Assembly (NCBI RefSeq): GCF_051014685.1
Contig: NC_135060.1
Coordinates: 3,100,001 to 3,164,000 of the forward strand
Direction: 5' to 3'
DNA: 64,000 bases
DNA from: Ptiloglossa arizonensis
Taxonomy: Eukaryota > Arthropoda > Insecta > Hymenoptera > Colletidae
The notes beneath the pieces are model-generated. The model was not told the DNA's origin, searched no databases, and was given only the letters and a program-made list of their open reading frames with translations. Positions 1 to 14,060 of the stretch are shown one piece after another. A program made the position numbers and the translations under genes. Positions within the stretch are counted from its first letter, which is position 1, and every line of letters starts with the position of its first letter.

Positions 1-2589
1 GTATGGTATCTTCGGTGACCATTATCCATGGTTCTTGCACCGAAAACCATCTATCCACCGGGAGAAAAAATAACGTTTAACCGATGGTCGAACCGATTTA
101 ACGACCTTCAGAAACAACAATAAGAGGAATCGAAGGAAACGAGCTCGCTTTCTGAACGAAATTGGCTTTAATGATCGTTAATTCTCGGAAACATTAACGA
201 GATCGATCCGAGGGACTCTGGTTACCGATCCGGATGTTCCTAGACGGATTAATTCGCAATTATACGGCAAAAGGATACGCGTCTTCTAGCATCTGTTTAC
301 CAGACACGGCACTTTGTTCCACGGACAATACTTCGCGATTCGAAATGTTATTCCTTCTAGGCTATCTGGAGTCACCGATCTCGATCTTACGACAATCACG
401 ATCTTCGCAGCACGCGGATCAAACCTGAACCAAAAATGCAATCGCAGAATCACTTATTGGACGATTAGTAGAATAAATTATCTTTAACTCTTTTTTTTTT
501 TTCTTCTGGACCGAGGTTTTGATCATTTTTGCTCGATTTTAAGAAGCAACGTTCAAACCAGTGTTTGTAACATTTGTTCTACTGTTTGTTCCACGGTTAT
601 TACCGTTTAATGATAAATGATACGTCTCGAGTGAATAATTAAGTTCGTGAATTATCTGATATAATTCGTAACGCAATAAATTGTTCTTGGTAGCGGAAAA
701 ATTTTGTACGTAAATGAACAGTTAATCGTTTATCGTGAGTCGAACTTCGGTTGAATGCAATCCCACAGCGAAACGCATAGTTTAAAAATCAGGTTGTTGG
801 TATCGTCACGAGTTATCCGCGGTCGCAACTGTAAATTCCTTGTAAATCTAGTGATAGGAAACAACAGGAAGCCTCATCATTTCATTTCCTATCCAATTCT
901 TCAGTGCCATTAATTTGTCGGTAACAAGTACGCACGAGAGTACGAGTTATGCGCGTACTTTGCTGCAACAATCAAGGCATCGTGTACCGAAACGGATGTG
1001 CAAGATTTAATCCTCTAAATCAGTGATACGGGATTACTGGCTACATTCTTGAGACGTTCACATTTCTAACCTGAAACGTAAAATTGCTATTCTTGTTTCT
1101 CTGTATCGCTTGAAAGATGTCAGAAGAGTAAAAAGATGCAAAATTCTCGTTCACTTGAACACTTTTAACCTATTGTCATCTTAGTTTTCTTTTCTTCCAT
1201 ATTTACCCTAAAATACGAATCTTACAAAAAATATAGGCTATGTGAACACTTAGATAAATTACACTAAAGTATTTTCAACAACTAATCCCTTCTGGCGAAA
1301 TAAAATATTAAAATGATCAATAACGAATTATATCCCAATATTGTTTTAATGTCTCTTAACCGAATAGAATAGAAATCGATGTTCAAAATCTGTATCGAGA
1401 ATGATAATTACAAAATAGATGGAATGTGTGTACATATCAATCAACCAAGAATAATTATGTGTTTGTTAACTTTGACCAGATATATATATATATATAATAC
1501 GTGTTACCATTTCCTTACAATAAGACAAAAATAATGATAATGATACGACGACTCTCTGAGGAACAATGGTTGATGAATGGTAACAGAGCTAACTGCTCTG
1601 ATCGTCTCTCAGACGGTTGTCGATGATCAATGAGTTAAGGATCATATAATTTAAAGCTCTAGTTTATAACAATTTAGTGAACACACATCTGTCGTCACTG
1701 TGTGGATCTTGTTTAACGCAATATAGCAAAAACCGAATTCTATTTACTCAATTTTCACTGATCTCGATCACATCCTTAAATCTTATTCTAATATAAACTA
1801 CTGTTACTTTTCACAAATCTGTGAAAGATGTTAAAAACTGGACAAGTTGAAAATTATTTTATTACCATATCACGTAAGACTCTATAAACGTATGTTAAAC
1901 GATATACGATTATAAGTTAAGAAATTATCATAATTGACATAAATATGGGATAATTAACGCAAAGAAAGGAGCGTCAGGTATTTTCCTTTGTTAAACGTAA
2001 ACTCTATACTTCCCAATTTGGGCGTATGGATCCTGTTACCAGGTTGTGCAACCTGGCTAAAATAGTTACTGCAGCAGATTAAATTTCTTTGGCGGATCTA
2101 TTGCTTCCTCTCGGTCCGAAGCACGTAGAATAATAAACACTGGCATAGTTCCTGAATGAACACCGAGTGTCTTCTCGTTTACGATAAAAAAAGGATACTC
2201 TCGTTTATATATAAATAAATTCAATGTATAATAGGGACGTATCGAAGAATTTCAATTAAAAAGTAACGAATTCGTTAAACCTAATGTCTTAAAGATATGT
2301 CTACGTAACTAGTTGGTCAATATTGAAAAAACGATGGTAAATTTTTAAAAGTTTAATATAAATATAATTTCTTCGAGTTGTACATTATTATCGTAATTTC
2401 TTTTAAGCGATATACTTGTATTTTGCTTCTCAATAATTAACGTTGTACGTAAAGAGCGTAAAACCGCTTTGATCTCTCTTTCTGTCATTTGTAGTTTATC
2501 TGACATTGATTAAAAGAAGTTAACAAATTACATTTCGCGCGATTACACATAAAAGGAGACCAGAGAATGTAATGTACAGGTAACCCTTG

Positions 2590-2960
2590 TATGACACGGT
2601 TTATTCGTACCGTGTTATGTCGAAACCGTGTTAAACTTCGTGCTATGTTATTATTAGTACTATAACGGCATTATTACATAATAGAGTAGTTGCATAATTG
2701 CATAATGTCGAGGTACAGCCACAGTCCACGGTCTGCTTTTAAACCTAACCTCAAAATTATTGCACGAAAGGAAAGGAAACTGAACGAAAGAATTGGGAAT
2801 ACCGAGGGGAATTTTAATAGCGAGAGAATATATAGAAAAAAGTTGCCTGAAATATAATTATTATTTTTATTGTTATCGTATTTTTATTACGCGGAATAAG
2901 AATGCGTACGTATCGTATACCGAGTAGAACGTTATTGCGTAAAGGCGAGATACAGCCAAA
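2590..2960. repeat. Degenerate dispersed repeat fragments
   Basis: ATGTCGAAACCGTGTTAAAC (near 2620) and ATTTCGAAACCGTGTTCTC (near 3923) share a core. GAGGTACAGCCACAGTCCAC (near 2710) resembles GAGATACAGCCAAAGGCTGA (near 2948), each followed by AACCTCAAA. These look like old pieces of one repeat family, unclassified. Confidence 0.3.
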
Positions 2961-3501
2961 GGCTGAACTTAACCTCAAATTCTACGATGATAAGGAGTAT
3001 TCATTGTACCGAATGAGATGATTATGAACGAGTGGAATGGGCGTTAGAAGAGTGACACGAGAGGTTAGTACGAATCAGATTGAAGAGATAATGAGAACAA
3101 GTCGGAAGAGTCTTATAAATGAAGCAGCAGAGGTAAAAAAATCCATCTCTGCTTCCTATCGAACCAATCCGATTTTCAAAAGAAGGGAGACGTATGAACG
3201 TCTGCGTTTATTACCACGATATGAAAAACGAAGACAGGAATTTTTAACGAACTGGAACTGCAAACCAAAGAATAGTCACGGACCATAAACAGTACTCTTC
3301 GAATAACTAAAACCAATCGTGTTCTCAGTGTGCCAGTTATTCGGAGAAAATTGAGAATCGAAAAAGAGAAACTTCAGAAATCGACCATTTTTATATTGGA
3401 TCGAGGTTGAACCACACAACCAAAAGCGATGACTCACGCTTCCGTGATGATTCATCCACTATTGAATATTAAAATTTGTATACTTTTTATCATATATGCA
3501 C

Positions 3502-3709
3502 GTGAGTATCATCGATGAATCGGTGATGTTTTCCCGATGAAAATGAGCCCAAACACGAACTTATTCGAAGAAATATTTCTATTTATTCGTTTTTGGAATC
3601 GTTTTTGAAAATCTTTCAATCACGTGTAATCGAAGATAGTTCGAACAAGGTCGTGTTTGGGCTCGTTTTAACCGGTGAAACTTCACCAATTCATTGAGAA
3701 TACTCTTGT
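3502..3709. mobile_element. Short element with about 65-bp imperfect terminal inverted repeats
   Basis: The left arm contains GATGAAAATGAGCCCAAACA and the right arm the reverse complement GTGTTTGGGCTCGTTTTAAC, with similarity reaching outward to GTGAGTATCATC and GAGAATACTC. It is about 210 bp with no coding potential, so MITE-like. Single-ended relatives lie near 9131-9194, 19820-19860, 23670-23750 and 55131-55210. Confidence 0.6.
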
Positions 3710-6700
3710 AACGATACGATACAACTGTAACAATTTTAAATTCGTAGACGAATAAAATTCAATTTCGCCTGCTCGTAGAAATCAACGACAGTTGTGGAGA
3801 TGACTTCGTTTCAATTATCCTGAAAATAGTGTGTGTCACGATAATTGAAGAGGGAGAGTATAGGGGATTAGGTCGGAAGAAGCTTAATACGAGGGTTGTC
3901 CGTGTATATTAAGTCGTATTATTTCGAAACCGTGTTCTCTAAGTACTGTGTTGTACGAGGGTCTCCTATATACATATATATATCATCGAAAGACCGTTAT
4001 ACTTAGATATCGGTACGAACGTACGTAGTAATTAAAAGACGTCACTACTAAATAATTATAATGCGAGTAGTCTGAACTGTGGCAATTAAAAATTTAATTA
4101 AAACCGTCGTATTCATACTCGTCACGCTTTCTTGTTCTCGTGGAACGGAAAAGCTTTGAATGGATGAAAATTCCGTTCGACGGCATCAGAGTTCTATTTT
4201 TATCAAAACAGGATAAAAGACAACTCATAATACGACACCTTTGTTTTTAATATTCTGAAAAAATTAGGAGCCAACGTTTTGCAACATTATACGAACAATT
4301 ATTCGACGCTCTGCTATCTGAAATTTTTTGTTCGGTATGATACTTTAATCTTAAAACGTTAATACGCGTTGTTAATTTTATTTTCTTACGCGATAATTAC
4401 ACAGACGTGTAAAACTTAGAAGCGTTCCAGTATGACTCCCAAATTGCATTATTTTTGTAAATTGAATATCTTAATGGTAACATTCAAAGTATGTATCCTA
4501 CGACTGAATTTTTGAACAACAGTCCGATATAATTAGAATTACACAAATTCAAATAACTTGAATAAATATTTGCCAGATCCTTCAATATTTTAACAACCGT
4601 GGTTAAATATTTGATAAAAATATTGAATATCCGGGATTTCTTGTATTCTTCAGAGTTCTCCACAAACGAGGTCCTTTTACTTTGTGCAAATGTTTAATTA
4701 CCGCACCTTTGGCCTCGGTACATAATTTATCCGTACAACACGGACGTGAAATGTCATTAATAACGACTCTAATAATTACTCGGATGACTGTGCGTATCGA
4801 AAGAGAAGAACCATATTCATCGGAAAAAGTATATAGGTAACCTTTCGTGCACTGACAGGGACAAATTATTTATAATATTTTTACCAAAGTGGTAATTACG
4901 TCGATTGATTCCGAAGCAATTGAGCCTTAATATTTACAATTTTTGCACCAAGTTTCGCTTTAATACCGATTACCAAACAAACTAGAAAGAAAAATTAACA
5001 TTAACGTCTCTTGTGTCTCGTAACTTTGAGAATTTATCCATTGACCATATCTATCACCGAATGGATATTAATTCGCTCCACTATTTATACAGCGACAAAA
5101 CCTCTAACAGTTCCACTGTAACCCCAGTCGATTCCATTAGTTATACCTTTGATTTTATATTTCGAACCGTACTCGTGCTGAAAAAGAAAAAAAAAGAAAA
5201 AGTTTCAAGTAGGATTTGACAGTGATTGCGTTACTGTTCGATGAAGACGAAGACCGATGCATTCCGTCTCTCGACGATGGAAACAGTGATCGTTGTTAAG
5301 AAGCAACCTTCCTGCGATAATTTACAATTTGCAATTCTTCCTCGACGTCTCTGCCGGCAGGAATAAACGGTTAACTTTACGGTCTACAATGCTTCTCGCA
5401 TGTTTCGAAGTTTTCCAGTATTCCGCGAGCGAGCCGGTAACACATCGCCGCGCCTATTACGACTAACGATGCAACGATTACGTCTAATTGTAAGTGTGTC
5501 GAGCAATTACGCGATTATCGATATTGTTCCCGTACTACTCGGCCGTTCAAACGGTCTCGAACAACTCTCGTACGCGATTTAGAATTTCGCGGTAACCCTG
5601 GCAGAAAGTTCGACGAACTTTTTCCGAATCTCGCGAGATTCGACGGAAGTTGCACAATCCGGGGTGCGTTTGTTTCTTTTTTTTTGAATTTTCTTCGTAC
5701 CGCGACCAGCACCCAAGAATTTGCATTTCTCTCGCGCGACAAGAATATGCAAAGTGCGTTCCTTCGAGCGAGTGTCATTGTTTCCACAAAGCGTGGTTTG
5801 ATGAATCTTCTGTTAAGGAAAAGAAAAAAGAAAAAATAACTGTACAAAAGTGAATAGCTCGACGACTCGGAAAAGGTCGTTCGACCGACCTATCTTCGTA
5901 CCGGATGTCTTCGCGAATTCACAGTAAAGCTGAAATTACTTTTACAATTTTTCTGTAGTCGAGCACTCGTATCACCGAAATGTCGAATCTCGATACGATT
6001 TCGAACGCGTTACAGCGAAACTTACCGCGTAAACAGAGAGCACGGTTCGACCGTGTTACAGGTGCTTCTCCGTTTCGATATAAGTTCGATCGAACCCCAA
6101 GATGATTACATTGAGCGATCGCGACGAGTGTTCGTCCGGTCGAGTGAATTTATCAGCGAAATCGCGGGACCAGGTATTCAACCGGTATACGAGACTCGTG
6201 TATGCAGGTTGCTGTAACAATTCAATCAGCGTGCTCGAAACAAAGCTATAAAAGGAGAAACGGTGAGAAAGGGAGATGGAATAAAAGAGAAGGGAGGAAA
6301 CGCGAAGAAGGGAGCGATAAAGGAAGCGCCGGCCGGCAAAGCTCGACCGGATGGAAGCCGAAGTACCGGATCCCATACAAATATCCAATTAACGTGCGTC
6401 GCTTATCGGTGTTCGTGTTTACGCGGGAAAGGTACAAAGTAACGGTCGAAGCTGCGTTTCCTCGTTAAACGTCTCCGGTCGTGTCCAAATGAGACGCGCG
6501 TTCGCAACCTTTGGGAACAATCGTTGCGACCCGCTGTGACTCTCTTGCGATCCGAAATTTATCGTTTCGTTTCTATACCCTCGGAAACGTGTCCCGCGTA
6601 GCGAAAATCGTTGCCGCGGGAAAGATACTCGCGTATCGAGGCGACGACGAGGACTCTCGCGAAATATACGGGGAGCTGCTCGTTCCAGGAAATACGCTCT

Positions 6701-7934
6701 TCACCTGCTCGCCGCCTTTGAAACAGATTTTACGAAACTATCGCCGGCTCGTGTCCTCGTACGCGAATACACACGTACACCGGGACGTAAAATCGATCTC
6801 TCGCGGGGCACCGCGAATTTCTTCACGCGCCACGGAATAATAACTCGTCGCAATAATTGGCAACGGTTCCCTTTGGTCTTTCCAGTAGGAGGAATTAAAC
6901 GTTCGTTTACCAGTGCGCGAGAAACGTGGCTGAGCTGCGCGGTATTTTCATTCGAAAATTAAAGATTCTTCTTTTTTTTTTCTTTTGTAATTTGGGCGAT
7001 CTGTGTGCGTTGTTACTTCGAGATTATCTTCCGTCAGGATTTTTGATTGAAAATACACGGGAGAAAGAAATTTGATTCAGGTGAGCATGAGCATCGATGA
7101 ATTTTTAAACCGAAATACGAAAACCTGGAGGATTATCAACCTTTAACAGTTATTTTGGTAGATATCTATTCGAGATCTTGGATGGTGGTTCACTCTGTAG
7201 ATAAATGTTTCTTTTTCTGTGTAGTGTTTGAATTTTAAGTTGTAATTGTTTTTCAATCGTTTCGAGGTTTCTACTTAAATAAAAGAAAGAAGTGGAAGTG
7301 GTAAAAGTTGATAGCCATTTGTAATTTTCAGAATTGATGATACATTTGGAAGAAAATTTCAAAGTGAATTAATTAGATTTTTCTTTGATACAGTTCCATC
7401 TGTGTCGTGTGAAATAAATTGGCAGAAGTGAAAGAAGTAATTTATAAATTATTGTTGTTAATACGATTACTACAATTGTGTAGTATCATCGAATGATACC
7501 CAATGGATAATAATACAGTTAAGCACAGGATCACGTTTCTTGTCGATACGAGAGAATAAACCGGTAATCAGGTATAAAAGAAATTGCGACCAGTTCGGAC
7601 AGGAAAACACATTCCGATCGAGGATCGAACAATCTATATCATCGCGCCATCTTGGACTAAAGCAAGGTCAAAGTCAAACCATAAAAGGAGCATCGAGGAG
7701 GCAACACCGATTCGCTTAAAACGCAATTATCACGCTCCATTTACGACTTAAGTTTCATTTATAAAGCTAGAGTTACGTGAACGATGTTAGTTCCACTTAA
7801 CACATTCGTACGTGAAATTTGAGAAATTAATAAACGTTACGACCGAAATAAATGTAAACTAAAAATTGCATTACACTGCTAACAAATTTTTTTTTTCTAA
7901 GCAAACTTTTATCAAATTATATTTTGCATATGAT

Positions 7935-8044
7935 TGATCATTTTCTTCGAGTCTATAAACATTTTATTATATATTTATTCTACATATATATACACGTAAA
8001 TTATATATTCTCCATTTTGGAAATGACTTTCCGAACAACCGAAT
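7935..8044. mobile_element. Truncated mariner-type MITE (right end)
   Basis: It ends in CCATTTTGGAAATGACTTTC followed by CGAACAACCGAATG, the right inverted repeat of the family described at 16823-16955. The left end is not recognisable. Confidence 0.5.
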
Positions 8045-9130
8045 GTTTGCGCACACTCTGGGAGCATCCTGCTCGACGCACAGCAGCGTTTAAACTGGAT
8101 GCGTTGTCGAGCACGAAATCATTCGAACAGATGAACAAATCGTTTCCATCGTGCAAAGAAACGTCGTCGGTCGGTGTGCGCACGTATTTATGTTTTGCGC
8201 GCGGGGCGACACACATTTCCAGGTCGTTTCGAATATCGCGGAAAGAAATACAATTCCCTTCGCGTTGAATTTGTAAAAAGGGAAACTACCAAGTCCATCG
8301 AGAGGAAAGAATTCTGCTCACGTTCGGCTTTATGAAACGAAAATTTACAGTCACGCTCGCCGTGCAGCTGAAACGTTTCACTAATCGGAATTCGTGGCTC
8401 TCTATAAATCGCTGCCTCTCCTTGACGTCACTTCCTGCGCGTTCTGCCGGCGACATACTAATGACGAGCCGCATACCTGTGCCCAAACCAACGCTACCTA
8501 CGTTGTTCAGCCTCCATTGAGCAACAACCGTGCAATTTTGATTCGTGTCGCGCGAACAAACTTCTCCGCCTCGAAATTCTCCCGCTTTGACATTACAGTT
8601 ATTACGCCCGTGGAAATCTCCACGAATACACGTAGAAATATCTAGCCGAAACAACATCTTTCTTACCCGGTTCCTTTCATTTTTCCGTTACTTTTAACGA
8701 GGTCTTTTAACCTCTTTTAACGAGGTTCGTCGATAACGCACGCGAACACGACACGATTCGCATCACCGACGAAAAGTGGATCCTCCGGGTTTCGGTCATC
8801 CGAGAAAGGGAATTAGTTCAAAGAATCGACCCTTTTTGTCTCGGTACGAGACGAGTCACGCACGTCCGAAAGTGGAGAAAGGTACACCGAGAGCGAGAGA
8901 AAGAGAGCGACAGCGAGCGAGCCTCGCATTACATACACTCGGTGTACCAATGAACGAGACGAGCCACGCACCTTAAAGTTTTTATATTTTTTTATCATAT
9001 CTTCGCGAAGGTTTCTTTCAATGATTGGAAAATCGAACGCGAACTTCTTCGAATTAGTTACGTAATTAATAGTTTTTCAGAAGTGATTCGAATAATGTAT
9101 AATTAAACATACGCCCAAATAATGTCGTGT

Positions 9131-9194
9131 GTGTACTCATTTTCATCGGGAAAACGTCGAGAATCCATTGATGATACTTTTACGAGGATATAAA
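9131..9194 (-). mobile_element. Single-ended copy of the GAGYCCAAACACGA element family
   Basis: The reverse complement reads GTATCATCAATGGATTCTCG then GTTTTCCCGATGAAAATGAG, matching the outer arm of the element at 3502-3709. The rest is lost or diverged. Confidence 0.4.
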
Positions 9195-11689
9195 AATTGT
9201 TATCTTCGTCAGTGGTTGAAACTTGAAACTCGTGGCGAATAAACGTAAACGTTATAGAAAAGGAGAGGAATTTTTCTTGTTTCATACCTACAAAGTGAAG
9301 TACAGTACTCTACCTTTTATTTATCCTGGTTTCTATCTCTGAAATTGTTTGCTAGTTACCCCCACCATTTCCTGGAGCTGCTCACTCGGTCCCCAATCTG
9401 CGACATCTTGAGGAGCAAACTATCGAACCCTCTGTAACTAACTCACGTCAATCTAGTGGTGTTTTCGAATTAGTAAATTGATTAAGTATACTTAGGTTGA
9501 AATGACGGACATGTAATTTAACGTATGGCCGAGCCAATGCCAATGAAAGTGAAACACACGTTGTTCGTATCAGGAATCTGCCTTTGAATGGTGACTCAAT
9601 GATCACCGTGGGCGGCCGAGTATGTGTGCGTGTCTCAACTTGAGGAGACAATTCTTAACGAAGTTAATGCAAATCCCACGAGAAACATCAACGGGAGTGT
9701 ACGCGTGTCGTAGAATTTTCATAATCCACGTTGTGGCGTATCTTGCACGGGCAACTGCTTTATCGTTATCATCTGCAACGAGTGCAAAGACCCGAGCCAA
9801 CTGATTAGCTTCCAAGACGACCATTTTATAAATGGTTCCCGAGAAATACTCGCTGAATATCACTCGCGTTACCACCTTTTATTGCGTTTACCGAAAAAAT
9901 AACGTTTCAAACGTCACATAACGTCGTACGCGATCAATACGTACAATTCTCTCGCGATACTTAAAGATCGACGATAGTTTTCAATTAGTATGCTCTGTTG
10001 GTACGGTCGAAGACTACGAGAGACAAGCATCCTCCGTGGCTCTGTTTTTCTCCGCTAGGAAAAGGACAACGAGAAAAATGGATTTGTCTAGAAAAAATAT
10101 TTCGTTCCATTAATAAAAATGACGCAGTAGCGTCGTTCGGTTGCACCGTTGCACTCACGGGAAAAGTAAGGTTATGGGGAGTTGGATCTTCTTCGGCCAT
10201 TTTTCAGGAGACAAAGCGCGGAGTTCGTTCGCGAGAGTTTTAAAAGATGCGCGCGAATCGAATTATCTGGAAAATAATTTCTCGTTTTTCCTATTGTTGT
10301 TTAATGAATTGTCTTGATTCGAACCGATGTTACGAAAATGTATTTTAAATATTACAGAACGATCCTTGTGTATATTTCACAAGAGAGGACCGGATCTTTA
10401 ACTCGGTGTACTTGGGATCCCGTTTTCACGAGACGGTAAATCGTTGAATATCTGTTACACGAGCTTAAACGAGCTTACACGTTTCCGTGCATGGTTAAGG
10501 GAGTTATGCTTGTAAACTCTCGCCCTTTCATAATTTATTCTTTCGCGGTGGGAGAACACAGGTCAACGGTGAAAGAAGGTTCGTGTCGAAAGGAACACCT
10601 GCCACCAGGGAGGGTGAAACCGGTCATTAACAATTGCGAAATAATCTCGCGTTCGTACAGTATTCTTGAACTTGGTGAATTTATCATTAACCCTTTCCTT
10701 TATTTTCACTATATTTAATTCCATCTCGTTCTCAGCGTTCCTTGAATTTTATCTGAGGATTTTTTCGCAACATAATTGCCCACGAATAGCTCTGGGTATA
10801 GTTCTTTTGGCTAGGTACCAGTTTTACGCGAAATAATTATTTATTATTTATCGCGGTACTTGAATGAATTCGGTGAAGTCGGCGCAGTAAAGTTACAGTA
10901 GAATTTCTAAATCTTCGGTTCTTTATTTATTTTAAAGCTTTCTTATTGTTAAATGTTCTGTTGCGTGTCAATTATGAAAATAAGTAGAAGATAACGACAC
11001 GTTTCTCGATCTGGCACAGTTACGACGTGATAACGTTGCCGCGTAGAAAATATGTAGAAAATCATGGTAGATCCGAAACCTACATGATTCTTCTTGTCGG
11101 AACGCATCGAAACGACAGTGTAATTTTTCTTGCGCGAAGTTTCATTTCTACGGGACTCGACGTTGAACATCAATCACGCACGTATGCTCTTGACTAAAAG
11201 AGTTCGTATTAATGATTCGTGCTGTAAACGATAGTAGAACATTTTCGCGAAAAGAAATTCTTGAAATGTTCAAGGTCTGAAAATTGTCGAATGTTTAACT
11301 CAAAGGTAAACCGAGAATTTTACACTTTTCCAAAGTACAGTATCAACGAAGTGAACTTTTTATAACCGTCCAAAGTACAAGAAAAATTTAAGCTGTAAAA
11401 TGAGTCGACAAGTCAAAGGAATAAATATATTCGAAAATCGTAAATTTTAAATTCCGTTAAAATAAATTATATATACTATTCCTTTTCTAATAATTCTCAT
11501 TATCAATTATTTTCGTTTATATCCGATTACTTTTCTCGTAACGATTTTCGCGATATCTCGAATATTCGTATTCCTATGTACAGACAAATAATGATGCATA
11601 CTCTGCAAACATAATCAAAGAATAGACTCTAATTACCTCTAAAATTCTCGACTCTGTAATAAACGAACTTCCACTGTATCTTCACATCC

Positions 11690-12060
11690 AACCAATTATT
11701 TCTTTCCCCATATTTGGCTTGGCCATCCATCGTGCCCGGTTTATACTCCTGGCGCGCGGAAGTAAGAATCAGAACGATATACGGGCACACATAATCGCTC
11801 AGCTGGCGCAAACGGAGTACACAGATATATTACACATAAGCCGAGAGGCACTCTACTTAGCAACGCGGTAGTTCAGACCGGCACCGGCTGAAATTCAGTT
11901 AGTTTGAACGTGGCCAAGCCGGGAATTGAATTAACAAAGTTAATTCTCATTCTGGCAAAGGACCGCGAGGTCCAGGAAGCGAGAGACGGTAAGAGACCAA
12001 GAATATTCCTGCCAGACCACCTCCTGGCTTAGTGAATACGAAACAAGGAGTAACGCAAAT
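11690..12060. promoter_or_regulatory. Candidate conserved noncoding element
   Basis: A GC-richer island in the AT-rich intron, with no long open frame. It contains the palindrome GAATTAACAAAGTTAATTC (11928-11946), whose 8-bp arms resemble paired homeodomain sites, next to TGGCCAAGCCGGG. Enhancer function is inference from composition only. Confidence 0.22.
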
Positions 12061-12934
12061 CTAATCTTTCGTAACATTCGCCGGAAACTCGCGGTTGAAA
12101 CCCAGGAACGTTTTAATCGTCCCGTTGATCGTTATTAGTTCTCATCGTCCGGAAAGAAGACGTGGAAGTATCGCGTAATGCGAAAAAGAAAAATAAAACG
12201 GTGTACAAAGTGAACATGCACGGTGTAACGTATCAATTATACACGATCGATCGCGAAAATGTTCGGTTTAGTTTTACTTTCCGTGTTCTTTATCTTAAGT
12301 GAATACACGACAATCTAAATAAAATTACTGTTACGTTACAGTTTCGATTTAACCAAAAAGTACGGTTGTACGAATAATTGGTGATTTTGATCTCGCGAAA
12401 ATATTAGAACATTGTACAAATTAAAGTCGAGAAACGATATTCAGTAATAGTATTCGGTAAACTAGTTATATTTGTGCGGCCGAGTGTGTTCTCATTATAA
12501 TACGCATCAAGATACGTTTTTCGTAATGATTGTGTAACCGTTCGAAAAAACTTGGAAAATTCCTCTGATTTAATAGCGTTTAGCCATCTCGTGACATTTC
12601 CCTGAATATCGCACGCAGATGGAAAACGCTGACGTTTTAATTTCAATTTCAATTTCGAAACGCGAAAGAAGTCAGTTGAATCCAGCTCGGAGGACTTTTA
12701 TTTTTACTCGTGAAAAAATGTTGTTTCAATTTGTTCCAGTGACTATTACTTTCTCGCACGTAAGGAATACATGTTCACATTTTTTGAATTTTTTATCTCG
12801 TACGATTCGAGTGTCCGACAAGTTTCCGTTTATTTTATATTCTTTCTCTACGGTTCCCGCGTTAATTCTCGGTACATTTTGTGTATTGCATTATTTAATT
12901 CTATACGCTCAGTTGTGAATAAAATTATGCTTTT

Positions 12935-13110
12935 TGAAGCTACGTCAACGAATAAAAAGATTTTCACCATTCTCGAATGCACGGTTGAAACATCAAAACA
13001 ATTTTCGTGTATTTTCCGTTTGAAGCTACATCAACGAATAAAAAGATTTCCACGATTCACGAATGCACAGTTGAAACATCGAAACAAACAATTTTCGTAT
13101 ATTTCCTTAT
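12935..13110. repeat. Tandem duplication, 86-bp unit
   Basis: TGAAGCTACRTCAACGAATA begins at 12935 and again at 13021. Both units continue with AAAAGATTT, CGAATGCAC, GTTGAAACATC and CAATTTTCGT. No function is seen. Confidence 0.75.
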
Positions 13111-13849
13111 CCAAGAATAACAAAAAATTCGTTGTATCATCGTTTGCACGATTTAAAGAATGTAGATGTTAAGAGTAACTTGTTCAATTTCTTCTTCATT
13201 TTTTATTAACGCATACACGTATCATTGTTCATTACGAAAATCCAAAACTTCTTTAACGAAACTTTCTCATTTGTCCAGTGGCTCTGAATGATTGCATTAA
13301 AGGGGCGAAACTTTGGTAGTTTCGTTCAACGTAAAGCATCGTCGCTAAAAGATATATGTATTATACAATACGTATTGTTTATTTTTCTCTACCCTGGAAA
13401 CCTGCACGGTTTAACGAACGAGTAAAAGTCGTTCGTTGCGAGTGTTTCGTCTCGTTGTTGGTAAGAATGAACTATTATCCAAGGTAGTCACGGTAGAAAT
13501 TGATTTGCCGCGACGTAGCAAGTTAACTTACTTGGAAGCTTCGGGTGAAAAATATGAGAGGTTCGATTACAAAGGTACGTCTCGGGAAGTCGAAGTGAAA
13601 CGATAAGGTTTGCAGAACGAAAGCTAAATCAAAGAGAGCGGGTCTCGCGATTGAATTTCATGATTCGGTCGTTTTATTTCATCCGTTCGATTGTCCGTAG
13701 GTAGCTTCTTTTTCAATTTATACGGGGAACGAAATGCGAACGTTTAATGGACGTACCGCGATTTAATTAGGGAAACAAATACGGTGTACACGTAGAACGT
13801 AAAATTGATTTACAAACATTTGCGTGGTTTCGTGCTTGGACGCTCAGCG

Positions 13850-14060
13850 CCGCGAGAAAAGCGCAAATGAAAAACAAGAAAACATCCAGCGTGGCGAGGC
13901 GTTCCGTTTACAAACATGCTGCACCGCTGGATTGCGAATTAATTGGAAAATGAATAAACCGGGGAACGGGCGTTAAAGGATTCGTTGAATAATGGAAGGA
14001 AATTGAATCGATACTTGATGCGCTACTGGCGCGCGTATTAATGCTTCTACACCGAAAAAT
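13850..14060. promoter_or_regulatory. Candidate conserved noncoding element
   Basis: A non-repetitive, mixed-composition segment with homeodomain-like GCGAATTAATTGG and forkhead-like GTTTACAAACA. It has no coding potential I recognise. Confidence 0.18.

Noticed and set aside
3037..3288. 83-codon + strand frame, highly charged
   Set aside because: No recognised motif; lies among degenerate repeats, so kept out of the gene list.
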